This document shows positions 10,770 to 20,565 of a DNA stretch of 29,359 nt, one piece after another. The notes below the pieces were generated by a model, which saw only the letters and a program-made list of their open reading frames with translations, had not been told where the DNA came from and did no database searches. The stretch comes from Monosiga brevicollis MX1 (taxonomy: Eukaryota; Opisthokonta; Choanoflagellata; Craspedida; Salpingoecidae), in the NCBI RefSeq assembly GCF_000002865.3, contig NW_001865059.1:111607-140965 (forward strand). The letters run 5' to 3'. Both the position numbers and the translations under genes were made by a program. Every line of letters starts with the position of its first letter. Position 1 is the first letter of the stretch.

Positions 10770-11443
10770 AACGGCGATCTCGGCGCGCGCGCTCGTACGG
10801 CGGCCAGTGGCTCTGATGGCTGTCGGCGACGGATCTGGCACGAGGACCGGATGCCTGCCGTGTGGGGACGTGGAGAATACGAGGAAGAGTCAGAGATCAT
10901 GGGGCTCATGGCGTCGCTTGGTGCGATTTTGCACACGTGCAAGAGCCGACTGCCCCGGTCGGGATCGATCGGGAGTGGAGCCCCTCTCCGAGACCGGCTC
11001 TGCCAAGTGCCTCTGTACTTTCCTGTCCTTTCAAGCCATCGGGGCCATCGGGGCCATCGTTGAAGCCCCGCAATGCTACTGCATTTTGATCGCCCGTCAC
11101 TTGGCCGGCATGCTGGCCCGGTCAGCTGCCGATGTTGGCCAGCCGATGCTCCAGAGCCCGCTCGAGGGAGCTCTTGTGCTGTTTCTCTGTGTGTGTGTGT
11201 GTGTGTCTCTCTCTCTCTTCTTCTTCTTCTTCTTCTTCTTCTTCTTTTTTTTTTTTTTTGGTGACGAACACCGGTCTCACTCAAGCTCCGTACCCCGTCC
11301 CGGCCCCACCATGCGCTGGCCTCCTTGTCACATTTGATCTTTAGGTCGCGGCTGCAACGCCGGTCGGCCCTTCTAGCTTTCTCTGGCCTTTGCTCTGACC
11401 TGCCGTCCCTCACTGACCTGCGCCACAGCACCGCAACGCCATC
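10379..11443. promoter_or_regulatory. 5' flank of FKBP15 and of the BAR-SH3 gene, rich in simple repeats
   Basis: A stretch of more than 1 kb without a supported gene. It contains (GT)n at 10742-10769, a tandem ggggccatc-type repeat near 11038-11060, and a compound (GT)n-(CT)n-(TTC)n-poly-T tract at about 11188-11259. Long open frames exist on both strands but read through the simple repeats as Arg, His or Cys-Val runs. The FKBP15 promoter should lie near its right end. BAR-SH3 upstream exons may be here, but I could not find any. Confidence 0.45.
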
Positions 11444-14400
11444 ATGGCGTTTCTCGGTGGTGAAGATGATGATTTCTCTCTCGGTGGTCCCGGCGGGTAG
11501 GCGACTCCCTCTGCTCGTGTTGTCACCTGCTTCCAGCCCTGCCCCGCTTCGGCCTGTGCTTATTCCTGCGGCCCGCTCTTGCCAATAGACCAAACAAGCT
11601 CGATAGTCTGTTTGGGGGCGAACAAGCTGGTGGTAACGACGATTTTAGTTACACCCGTCCCACCGAAACACCCAAGCAGCAAGCTGCCCCAGCTGCTGCT
11701 GCCCCAGCTGGTAAGCCCTGCCAACCCAGCCCATATCCCGACAGCTTTGTGGCGTCGCTTTGGCATGCCATCCCTGCTGCTCACACCTGTCTCTCACGCA
11801 ACGCAACCTGGTACGATTGTGTGGGTCGTCATAGCAGCTACCAGTGCCAGCACCACAGGCCTTCCACTCCAGCACGCCGTGACTGCACACGTTTTTCAGC
11901 AGTGCGTCCTGTCACCCTGGCAATAGCTCCCCGTGTCCCTTCAGCCGACACAATCAACCTGAATTCAGCACGCGCCCTTGTTCACGCCCCTGTTTACGCC
12001 GTTGCCTGACTTGACACAGTACCAACGGCCAATACGAGCCCCGAGGCAAGCTCGGCTGTGCCATTCTAGGCTCCGTCGATACTCAGGTCGGTCTACTGAG
12101 ACACTTGCAAGATCTCTTCACGGCATGTGCGCGCGCGTGCAGAGCAGACAACCATATCTCACTCCAAGTTGCCTGCCCGATTCTCGCCGCTGTTTGGGGC
12201 TCGACGGACTTGACACAGCAACAACTCTACATCTACTCTGCCGACAAAAAGCGTGTCACTACGGCCACCATCACCCCCCAGTTTGTGCTGACCCCACAAC
12301 AGAACAACTACATGAAGTACGTATGCCATTACGGATGACGTCGTCAACTCTGCAGGCAATTCCTGGCAAGGCTCATTGCTCGCATATGCCACTTGTGTTC
12401 ATCCTCCGCAGCTTTTATGATGATCAACGCCAGAACTGGTCGGTCCACTTTGACACTGCACAGCAAGCCGTTGATTTTGCCAAGCAAGTCGGACTCAGCC
12501 GCTTTGTAGCCGCTCAAGCCCAGGAAGTCATCATCCAAGGTACCACGGGCCTGCCTGTCATCTCACAACCCGGCTGAGGTCCCCGTCGACTTTGCCTGTA
12601 GTTGTTATTCCTTGCTTCTGTTGGCTCATTGTCTCCTTCTGCCATGCCCAGACTTGACTTGTGCCACAGGCACAACCTCCACGACGGGCAAAGAATCCGT
12701 GGACATTCGTTACCAAGGATTCCTTTACAACGGCGGCAAATTTGGTCAATCTTTCGTCAAGGAGAGCTCCTATCGCTTCAAGCTCGGCAAGGGCAAGGTC
12801 ATTGCAGGCTTGGAAGAAGGTGTGTCCCACCCAACGATACTCTTTGACGCATGGCTCCATTGTTTTCGGTGGTTGCTGCTGAAGGTCATCTCAAGCTCAC
12901 CTGCACGCGGTCAATGCCACAGGCCTGACTGGTGTCACGGCCGGTGCCCGTCGCTTCCTGGGCGTACCGGCGGCCCAGGCGTATGGTCCCAGCGGCAAGG
13001 GCACTGACGTTCCTCCCAACACGTGCGTGCTTTCGAATCCCTATCTCCTGAATCGTCTCTTTGCAAGCAGCTTTTGCTGACACGCTTTCTCCTTGTGGTC
13101 TTTGAATCTTGTTGGGACCTGTACCTCCATCGTAGGCCGGTTTTGTACGACGTTTTCATGAATCGCTTCAAGGACCGCGATGGCAATACCTTCACAGCAC
13201 CTGCGGATGCTCTGTCCGAGACAGCTCCAGCCCCGGCGGCTTCCGCCACTGCTGCTGCAGAAACGAGCCCCGCCCCATCGGAGCGCCCAGCTCCTAGCAG
13301 CCCAGCCATGTCTACTATTTCCCATTTTGATGCGGATGGTGTCGACGGCAGCAAGGCTGATCTGTTACAGCGCATGGCCAAAATTGGTCAACCCGCCATG
13401 ATGACCCCACAACAACATCGCCAAACCGTCCAGCAACAGCCTCCGGGCTATGGTCAGCAACTTCCTGCTCACATGCAGCACCCACAGCAGCAGCAGCAAT
13501 ATCAGAACATGGGCCCGCAGACTAGCGCGGCCGGCACGTACGATCCCCGTACGGGTCAGATGATCTACGGACAATCTCCCTTTGCTCCTTCCATGGACGG
13601 AAGCATCGCACAGCAGCAGCAGCAACAACAACAGCAGCCAGGTTCCTATGGTCAAATGGGAAATCCCATGTATGGCCAACAAGGACAGCTGCTCACTCCA
13701 CAGCAACAGTTCCAACAGCAGATGCAGCAGCATGAGCAAGGTGGCGCTCAAGTAAGCCCATTGTGCCGACCATGTACCCAAAACCGCCTTGGTTCAAAAC
13801 AGCATGCACCCTCACGTTTGTTTTTGCCACCTTCCTTTTGTACCATGGCTGTGCACCCGATGCTGATAACAGCAGCAGGCACTCAGCTTATACCAAGCCC
13901 CACCGCCCCAGCAGCTGCAAAACTTTCAACAGCAATTGCAGCAGCAGGTGGGTCGAATCGGGTCCCAGAGCCCCTCTCACCACCGTGGAGCTTTGAAGTT
14001 TTTGGTCGCTCATCCGCCTACCCTCTTGCTTGGCAGTATGGCCCCACATCGCAGCATCAACAGCAACAACAGCAGCCCGGCCAAGGCATGTTTGGAGGCC
14101 AGCCGGGCATGCAGCAGGCGGGTCCTGTCAGTGAGCAGCAATTCAACCAGATGAGCAGCACCCCTCTCCCAGCTACTGCAGCGGGCCTTTTGCAGGAAAC
14201 GCGCAAGCAACATGAGGGTACGAGTGGTGCCCTTGTATTGACACGCGCCATGTAGCCAGAGCTCTAATTGCATGACTGCGCTGCACATTCTCTCGGGTAA
14301 CTCATGGCGTGTTGGCGTAGATACCAATGAACAGCTGCGATCTGTGCAGAAGAAGGTCGACTCGGTGTCTGAGCAGCTTGAGAAGCTTGAAAAACATCAA

Positions 14401-17326
14401 CAAGCCCTTTCTCCGTTTGGTGGCAATGGTAACATGATGCCTCAAATGGAGAGTCAAGTCTTGATGTATAACATTCAGCGCATCATCCAAGAGTCGGAGC
14501 GCCTGAAGCGCGAAGTCTTTGAAAAGTCTGCACGCATTGAACAGCAAAACGAAAAGATTGCTCAACTCTTGGAGCGCAACCAAAAGTGCGTGCATTCTAG
14601 TCTCGTGCCTGGCACCGGTTGTGTTGTTTGTGCTCGACATCAAAGCTGTTAGTCTGACACCTTTGGCTGCCGGGCTCTTTTCCCAGATTTGTTGAAGAGA
14701 GCAACCTCGTTCTGGAGCAACGCAACGATTCCTTCAAGCAGACAACGGCACAGGCTCAGACGCGGTACGGCTTGCGCTCGAGCTTGAAAAGCTGCTCTGG
14801 GCAACATGACACTTGCTCAAGTATCGGCATTCCTGGCCATGTCTGTGTGTCTCGCGTTTGGCTCTTTGCCTGGCATTAGCGTGTTGGAGCTGGAAAAGGA
14901 GAAAGCGCAAATGACCGAGGAGCTGAGTGACGCGACAGCCAAGCTAACGCAATTACAGGAAGACCATGGTGCCATGGCTCAGCGAGAGCGTGAGCTTCAA
15001 AGTCAATTGGAGAAGCTCAAGGAGCAGCATGCGCAGCTGCAGTCGTCGTCCACGGCCATGCGAGCAGCCGAAGATGGCGCTACTGCCAAGATCGAGGAAC
15101 TGGAGCGTGGCTTCCGTGAGGAGCAAAAGACCCGCAAAGATGCGCTGAAGCAAATCGAGGATTTGCAAGAGCAGCTTTCGGAAGCCAGCGAAAAGCAGGA
15201 GGAGCTGACAAAGAAGCTCGCTGCTGCCAAGAAGAAGCACAGCAATGAGAAGGCACGGCTCGAGGAAGAACTGGAAGAGCTGCGATCCACCCATGAGGAC
15301 ACTGTCGACAAGTTCAAACGCCAGGTAAATTCATCTGTGCGAACAGAGAGAGAAGCAAGCATCGCCACGTCATCTTGAAGACTTGTGGGGTTGCCCGCTT
15401 TTTTTTTTTTTTTTTTTTTTTTCTTTTTCAATGCTACCTGCTCACAAAGTGACACTTGATTGGTCATTTGCAGCTTCGCAAGGCCAAACAGTCATCCGAA
15501 AGCTCGTCGGCGGAACTAGCCGAAAAGTTACAAGATGAGCTTGCTTCGGAATGGCAGGCCAAGCTTGATCGAGCTGTGGCCAGCACGGAGCAGCGCTGGC
15601 GCTCTCGCTACGAAGCTCTCGAAGAGGAGATGCGTGACGGGGCCAGCAGTGCTTCGGCCAAATCCAATGCCGAGGCGCAGCGGCTGCGTGCTGATCTGGC
15701 CAAGCTGGAGGCCTCTGTGCAAGACCGCGAGGCAGCGGCATTTGCTCGCGGTCAGGCATTGGCCTCGACGGCCGCTGGTACCACGCCGGCGGTCGTTACG
15801 GCATCTGGATTCAGCTTTGATGATCTCAAGCGCTTTGCAGTGTCTGTCGTGCAAGAGGTGCAAACCGAGGCCGAGGAGGCCGAGGATAAGGACGCCCTAC
15901 TCGCCTTGCTCAAGCAGACGTTCAAGAGCAAGCTGGGTGCCATGTTGGCGCAGGCCAACGCCGCTGCACCTTCTGGTGCTTCCGAGGCAGATGAAGATGA
16001 GGAGGACGAGGAAGACGAGGTGGACGAGGAAGACGAGGATGGCGAGGATGGCGAGGATGATGGCGAGGATGATGGCGAGGGTGATGGCGAGGATGATGAA
16101 GAGGATGATGAAGAGGATGATGAAGAGGAGAAGGCTAAGGATGATGCAGCGGCGGAAGAAAGCGACGTGTCGGCAAACAATGCGGCGGCAGTCACTGATA
16201 GCAATGCAGCAACAGCTGTTGATGAGGACGAAGGCGCCACCAGCCACGCCGCCGCCGAGAGTGAGGAGGAGTCGATTGAGCCCGAGGCCGAACCTGTAAT
16301 CTCACAAGAGCCTACCTTGGCAGCTGAAACAGAGGAACCCGAGGAGCAGGACGAAGAACCGGAGCAAGAGCAGGAGCAAGAACAGGAGACTGACGATGTC
16401 GCCTCTCACTTGGCAGACATTGGGGCGGAGGCAAGCGATGTCGCGGTCGACGACGCCGGCAGTGCACTTGGGTCAGATGATGAAACCGAGGCAGAAGACG
16501 CAGAGGCTGTCTCAGAGCACAAGGACGAGCCGGCGGAGGATGCAGAAGAGGTTGATTCAGCTCCCGAGGAGCCTAGTCAGGATGACGAGCCCGACGCACC
16601 AGAGGACGACGAGCAGACCTCTGACGCTGCTGTTATTGAGCAGGAGTATGAGCAACAGGACGATACAACCAATGCAGTTGCCGAGGCTGTTGACGAGGCT
16701 GCAGCGGAGGAAAACGTCATTGACGGGGAAGACGATGAGGTTTCCGAGCCGGGCATGGCACCTCCGCCGTTGGACGAAGTCGAGGAAGACGAGGAGTCTG
16801 ATGCAGATGATAACATTGTGCCCGCGGCTGCCCAGGCAGGTGTGGATGAGGATGCCGCCACACCTGGCAAATCGAAGGACAGCTTTTTTGAGAATGACGA
16901 AGATGATGAGGCTGGTGACATTTTCTCCAGCAATAGCAATGCGCAAACGCCAGCCACGGAAAGCACCAAGGTAAACCACTTCTGAACCTCCTTGGTTGCC
17001 CTAAATGGATGGTTCTCCGCCCGGCATGACGCCTTGTTATCTGACGTGTGTTTGATTGTGACTGTGCGCGCATAGGCTCCTCGCTTGGATGCTGCCGATC
17101 CCTTTGGTGAGGACGAGGATGAGGACGATGACTTTGGCCCGCCCAGTACCACTGCTACAGCCCAGGTATGTTTCAGGTTGCAGTTGCACGACCCGACTTG
17201 ATTGTTTGTGGAGGCTCGAGTCACTGCACCTCACCTTGATCCTTGCCGATGCGGTAGGCGCCAAAGGCCAAGCTGTTTGATGATGATGACGATGACGACG
17301 ACGATCTTGACTGGCTCAAAAACTAG
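11444..17326 (+). CDS. FKBP15: FKBP15 (WAFL)-like WH1-FKBP-coiled-coil protein
   Basis: Endosome/actin-linked FKBP family protein, about 1,365 aa. Exons: 11444-11496, 11589-11710, one uncertain exon ending near 12000, 12020-12086, 12219-12316, 12412-12539, 12670-12819, 12923-13022, 13136-13751, 13873-13947, 14037-14217, 14321-14585, 14687-14764, 14880-15324, 15474-16970, 17076-17165, 17258-17326. In order: N-terminal acidic segment with KLDSLFGG; WH1-like domain (TNGQYEPRGKLG, FYDDQRQNWSVHF); FKBP domain (VDIRYQGFLYNGG, KLGKGKVIAG); Gln-rich linker; coiled coil with YNIQRIIQESERLKREVFEK, nearly as in animals; an acidic Glu/Asp tail; and terminal LFDDDD...LDWLKN, matching the family's DDDIDWLG ending. 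FKBP active-site residues are substituted. One WH1 junction is not resolved. Confidence 0.92.
12120..12218 (+). other. repeated branch/acceptor-like segment in FKBP15 introns
   Basis: The intron before the exon at 12219 ends in acttgacacag. The same 11 nt end the preceding intron or interruption at 12009-12019. Both place a TGAC element (possible branch point) about 5 nt from the AG, unusually close. Confidence 0.4.
15401..15422. repeat. poly-T tract in an FKBP15 intron
   Basis: About 22 consecutive T residues in the intron between the exons at 14880-15324 and 15474-16970. It forms a long pyrimidine tract about 50 nt before the acceptor. Confidence 0.9.
15990..16140 (+). repeat. Asp/Glu-coding trinucleotide repeat inside the FKBP15 acidic tail
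   Basis: Degenerate GAG/GAT/GAC/GGC codon repeats encode an almost uninterrupted acidic stretch with periodic glycines (GED-type units). The run remains in frame. Similar acidic tails are characteristic of FKBP15 proteins. Confidence 0.85.
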
Positions 17327-17711
17327 CTTTTGTGGAGCGGAAGTCGTCGTAGCTTGCGGGGCTGAGAACGCCGTTGGTGCTTGCGTATCTTAAATGTTTT
17401 AGAACTGTATTTGAGCAGGTCGGGATTCAAGCGACTGCTCTACGGGAGGCATATTGTACTTGTCCTCTTCTCTTTGTCATTCTTCATTTCGTCCCGTGTG
17501 TGCACGAAGTCAATCCATGGGGCATCACATTCTGAATCCAGTCTCTCCATTCTTCCCCACAAAGAGAAGAGATCATCAAAAACCGGAAAAAGAAAAAAAA
17601 AAACATCAAGAAAACAAAAAGAAAAAAAAAAAAAAAAACAGAAAAAGATCTTTCAAAGCAAAAAACAAAACGAACGAGTTGCTTCGCGTCGGCATTTTTT
17701 TTTTTTTTTAG
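17327..17711. other. intergenic region between FKBP15 and the Kelch gene
   Basis: A 385-nt tandem (same-strand) gap. The right half is dominated by A-rich sequence (about 17578-17670) and ends in a T tract (17696-17709) that touches the Kelch start codon. It holds the FKBP15 3' end and the Kelch promoter. No gene is seen. Confidence 0.5.
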
Positions 17712-18836
17712 ATGTTGGACATGTCGCGACGGGGTTCGGGTCGATGGCGGCTCGGGTTGTGGGTCGGGGCTCTGTTAATGTCGGCATTATGGGGCGTGGA
17801 GGCAAGAGAAGCGGTGGTCATGGTGGACTCTGAGGGTAACCTGCACCTGAACAGCAGCGACGTGGCTGGGAGCGTCATTGTCAATGGCCTCAACCCGCTC
17901 ATCCTGTTGACGAAAATCGAGCAGCAGGCCCGGGAGATTGCAGCGCTCGAAGCCGCCATGCAGCGGCTCTTTCCCGCTCGCGTCTATGCCGTCGGGGGTC
18001 AGGATCTAACGGATCCAACGGACACTGTCTCGACTTTTGATGGATCGTCGTGGACTCCCGCGGCACCGCTCTCTGGGCCACGTGGCTTTGCTGCGGCAGC
18101 GGTCTTTGAAGACTCGCTTTTTGTCGTGGGTGGTGTCAACTCGAGCAACGCCGTGGTGGACACGGTTCTGGTGTATGATGGACGCGAGTGGAGCTTCGGT
18201 GCGTCGCTGCTGATGGGGCGCTCTCACTTTGGGCTGGCTGTGTACCGCAACGTGCTATATGCTGTGGGCGGTGCGACCGCGGTGGGCCCCACTGCTACTG
18301 TGGAGCTGCTGTTCAATGGGGACGGGGTTTGGCAATTTGGGCCAGCGCTCAACATTGCATGGCAAGAACTTGCTGTGAGCGTGTTTGAAGACGCGCTGTA
18401 TGCAGTTGGGGGGTTGGAGGCAGGTCCTACGCAGCGCGTGGAGGTGTTTGATGGCATCACGTGGACATCGGCGCCCAACCTGCTTGAAGGGCGGCGCAGC
18501 CCAGCGCTGGCCGTCTTTCAAAACCAGCTATTTGTCCTGGGTGGTGTTGATGCCGATGCCTTTGACATGCGCAGCGTGGAGACCTTCAACGGCACTACTT
18601 GGGCTTCGGCAGTGCACATGGCAGCCCCGCGGTCGAGCTTCCTGGTTGTCGAATACGACGACCAGCTCGTGGCAGCCGGAGGACGGCGCGCAGGCCGAGG
18701 TGCAGGTTCGGCCAACAGCTCGTCCGTCGAATTTTTCAATGGCACGCATTGGGTTCAAGGTCCTGACCTACCTGGGAACCGCGAGGGCGTTTCAGGAGCA
18801 GTTTTCACGCCCTATGTTATTCCGACCATCGGATGA
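17712..18836 (+). CDS. secreted Kelch-repeat beta-propeller protein
   Basis: Single uninterrupted frame of 374 aa; an in-frame ATG at 17721 is an equally good start. A basic N-terminus plus hydrophobic segment (LGLWVGALLMSALWGVEA) forms a signal peptide. A short coiled-coil stretch follows (IEQQAREIAALEAAMQRL). From about residue 93 come six Kelch repeats. Each has the double-glycine strand (YAVGG, FVVGG, YAVGG, YAVGG, FVLGG, VAAGG) followed by a V-E/L-x-F-D/N-G-x-x-W element, enough for one six-bladed propeller. Several N-x-S/T sequons (NSS, NGT) suit an extracellular glycoprotein. No BTB, TM or other domain is present. The ligand is unknown. It is intronless, unlike most of its neighbours. 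Confidence 0.88.
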   Translation: MLDMSRRGSGRWRLGLWVGALLMSALWGVEAREAVVMVDSEGNLHLNSSDVAGSVIVNGLNPLILLTKIEQQAREIAALEAAMQRLFPARVYAVGGQDLTDPTDTVSTFDGSSWTPAAPLSGPRGFAAAAVFEDSLFVVGGVNSSNAVVDTVLVYDGREWSFGASLLMGRSHFGLAVYRNVLYAVGGATAVGPTATVELLFNGDGVWQFGPALNIAWQELAVSVFEDALYAVGGLEAGPTQRVEVFDGITWTSAPNLLEGRRSPALAVFQNQLFVLGGVDADAFDMRSVETFNGTTWASAVHMAAPRSSFLVVEYDDQLVAAGGRRAGRGAGSANSSSVEFFNGTHWVQGPDLPGNREGVSGAVFTPYVIPTIG

Positions 18837-19109
18837 TGACCCTGAAGCCCATCCCTCTGCGCCAGGACACTTCCCCTCTTGCTCTTGGACGCCACTTTTG
18901 GACTTTATGTTATTTCACATCCATTCATTTTTTTTTACGCCATGTTGTTAGGCTTGTTGTGACTGCGTGCCCGAGGCACACGTGCTCTTAATTTTGATGC
19001 GCTACCTCGCGCCCGACTTTTGAATCCAATCGTTGGCGCAAAGAAGTGAACTTGAAGTGTGAATCCATAGCTTTCAAGGTCAAGGTCTGAGTGGTGAGTC
19101 ATTTCATTC

Positions 19110-20516
19110 CTAAATTTCAGTGGCAGCGCCGCCACGACGCCCGGCTTGGAGTAGCCAGGTTGGGGTTTCACTTGGTCGCAAAGTCGAGCGTGTTTGAGAT
19201 GATTGGGCTTGGGCACGCGCAGACGCCGCGGCTGTCAGCACATGGGGCCCCTGCGGGTCGACTGGGCCATCCATAAAGTTGCTGGCGTCTGAACCTGCTT
19301 CACTGACGCTGTCCGTCAAAAGACCTTGGGGTCGGTGTTGGCGAGGTATAGAGAGGTGATCAACGCTTGTCGACGGTTGTGGTCGGGAGGGGATAGGATA
19401 AGACGAGTCGCGTGTGGGCGGTGCCACAGAGGGCCGACTTGGCGCCGACGATGCGCTATTGGAAGCCTTGGGGGGTGCGTGGGCAACATCGCCCCGCAGG
19501 CTTGCCAGTTCTGCGTCCTTGGCAGCCAGCTGCTCGCGAAAAGCTGCTCGTTGCTTCTGGTACATGATGACGTAGTCTCCAATGGTATTGGTTTCCTGCT
19601 CGAGCTGGCAGGATGGGTCGAGACAAGAGAGTCAAAGTTGTGGTGAGGAGTCACATGTGTCAGGTCAACCACAGCTTGCACAGAGCACAAACCAACCCGA
19701 GCAGTTATGGACTGTTCTTTGGCGAGCGCGGCGCGCAGTTGCTTGCGCTCGTTGAGGCTGGCCTCGAGAAGATTACGAGCATCAGAAAGTTGCTGTTGAA
19801 GCTCTTCGACGCGACGCTCCATTTTGGCCAAAGCAACCTCCCGTAGTTCTTCCGGTCGCGGTGCATTGCCATCGGGCAGTGGGGGTAAAGACATGGCTAC
19901 GGACGGAGACAAGCCTGGCTTTGCCGACGCAGGTTTTGCCACTGCCTTGGCGGAAGGCTGTGGAAGATGGAAAAAACACGGCCAATGCAGGACAGCTGTC
20001 AGATAACAATTTTTTTTTCTTGCGGCGGGCCTGGTGGGGGGGTGAGCGTAACTCTTGAGGGACAAAAAATGACAAACATACAGCATTTGGGCCCATCTCG
20101 GCACGCAGTTGGGTCTCAAGCTCCTCCAGTTCACGGCGGTGTGTAGTCCTAAGGGCTGTCAGTGTACGTTCCAGCTGACTATGCTCACGCAGCGCAACCT
20201 CAAGCTTTTCCGTTTGTCGACTGGCTACGTCCCTAACACTATCAAGTTCTCGCCGAGCTTCATTCAGCTGGGCAGAGAGCGACCCTGAGCAGCCAAAATC
20301 AAGACATGAGGGTTTCAAATCATGACAGCCGATTCGCGGATCACAGGGCTTTGGAGGCAAGGGTACTAGGCACGCTTGGGTATTAACCTGCTTGCTGGTG
20401 ATAGCCGTTGAGTTGGGTTTCAATCTCGCGCAATTTTGCGGTTTGTGTGGCATACGAGTTCTGTAATTGTTGATGTCGGCTCTCAAGCTCCTTTCGCCTC
20501 GCCATTTCTTTGAAAA

Positions 20517-20565
<49 letters not shown>

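Noticed and set aside
10807-11337. 176-codon plus-strand frame upstream of FKBP15
   Set aside because: Ends in Phe and Val-Cys repeats from microsatellites; no family resemblance and no splice connection to the FKBP15 frame.
10688-11593. 301-codon open frame on the minus strand
   Set aside because: It reads through (GT)n, (TTC)n and poly-T tracts as His-Thr and Arg runs, has no domain, and overlaps the FKBP15 first exon and promoter.
13365-13781. Leu-rich minus-strand frame
   Set aside because: Antisense of the Gln-rich FKBP15 linker; CAG repeats read as Leu (CTG) on the other strand.
15752-16240. Ser-rich minus-strand frame
   Set aside because: It is the antisense of the Asp/Glu codon repeat of FKBP15, which naturally gives Ser/Ile/Leu runs.
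15535-16299. Arg/Met-rich plus-strand frame overlapping FKBP15
   Set aside because: Out-of-frame reading of the acidic repeat (GAG/GAT to AGG/ATG); no independent start context or homology.
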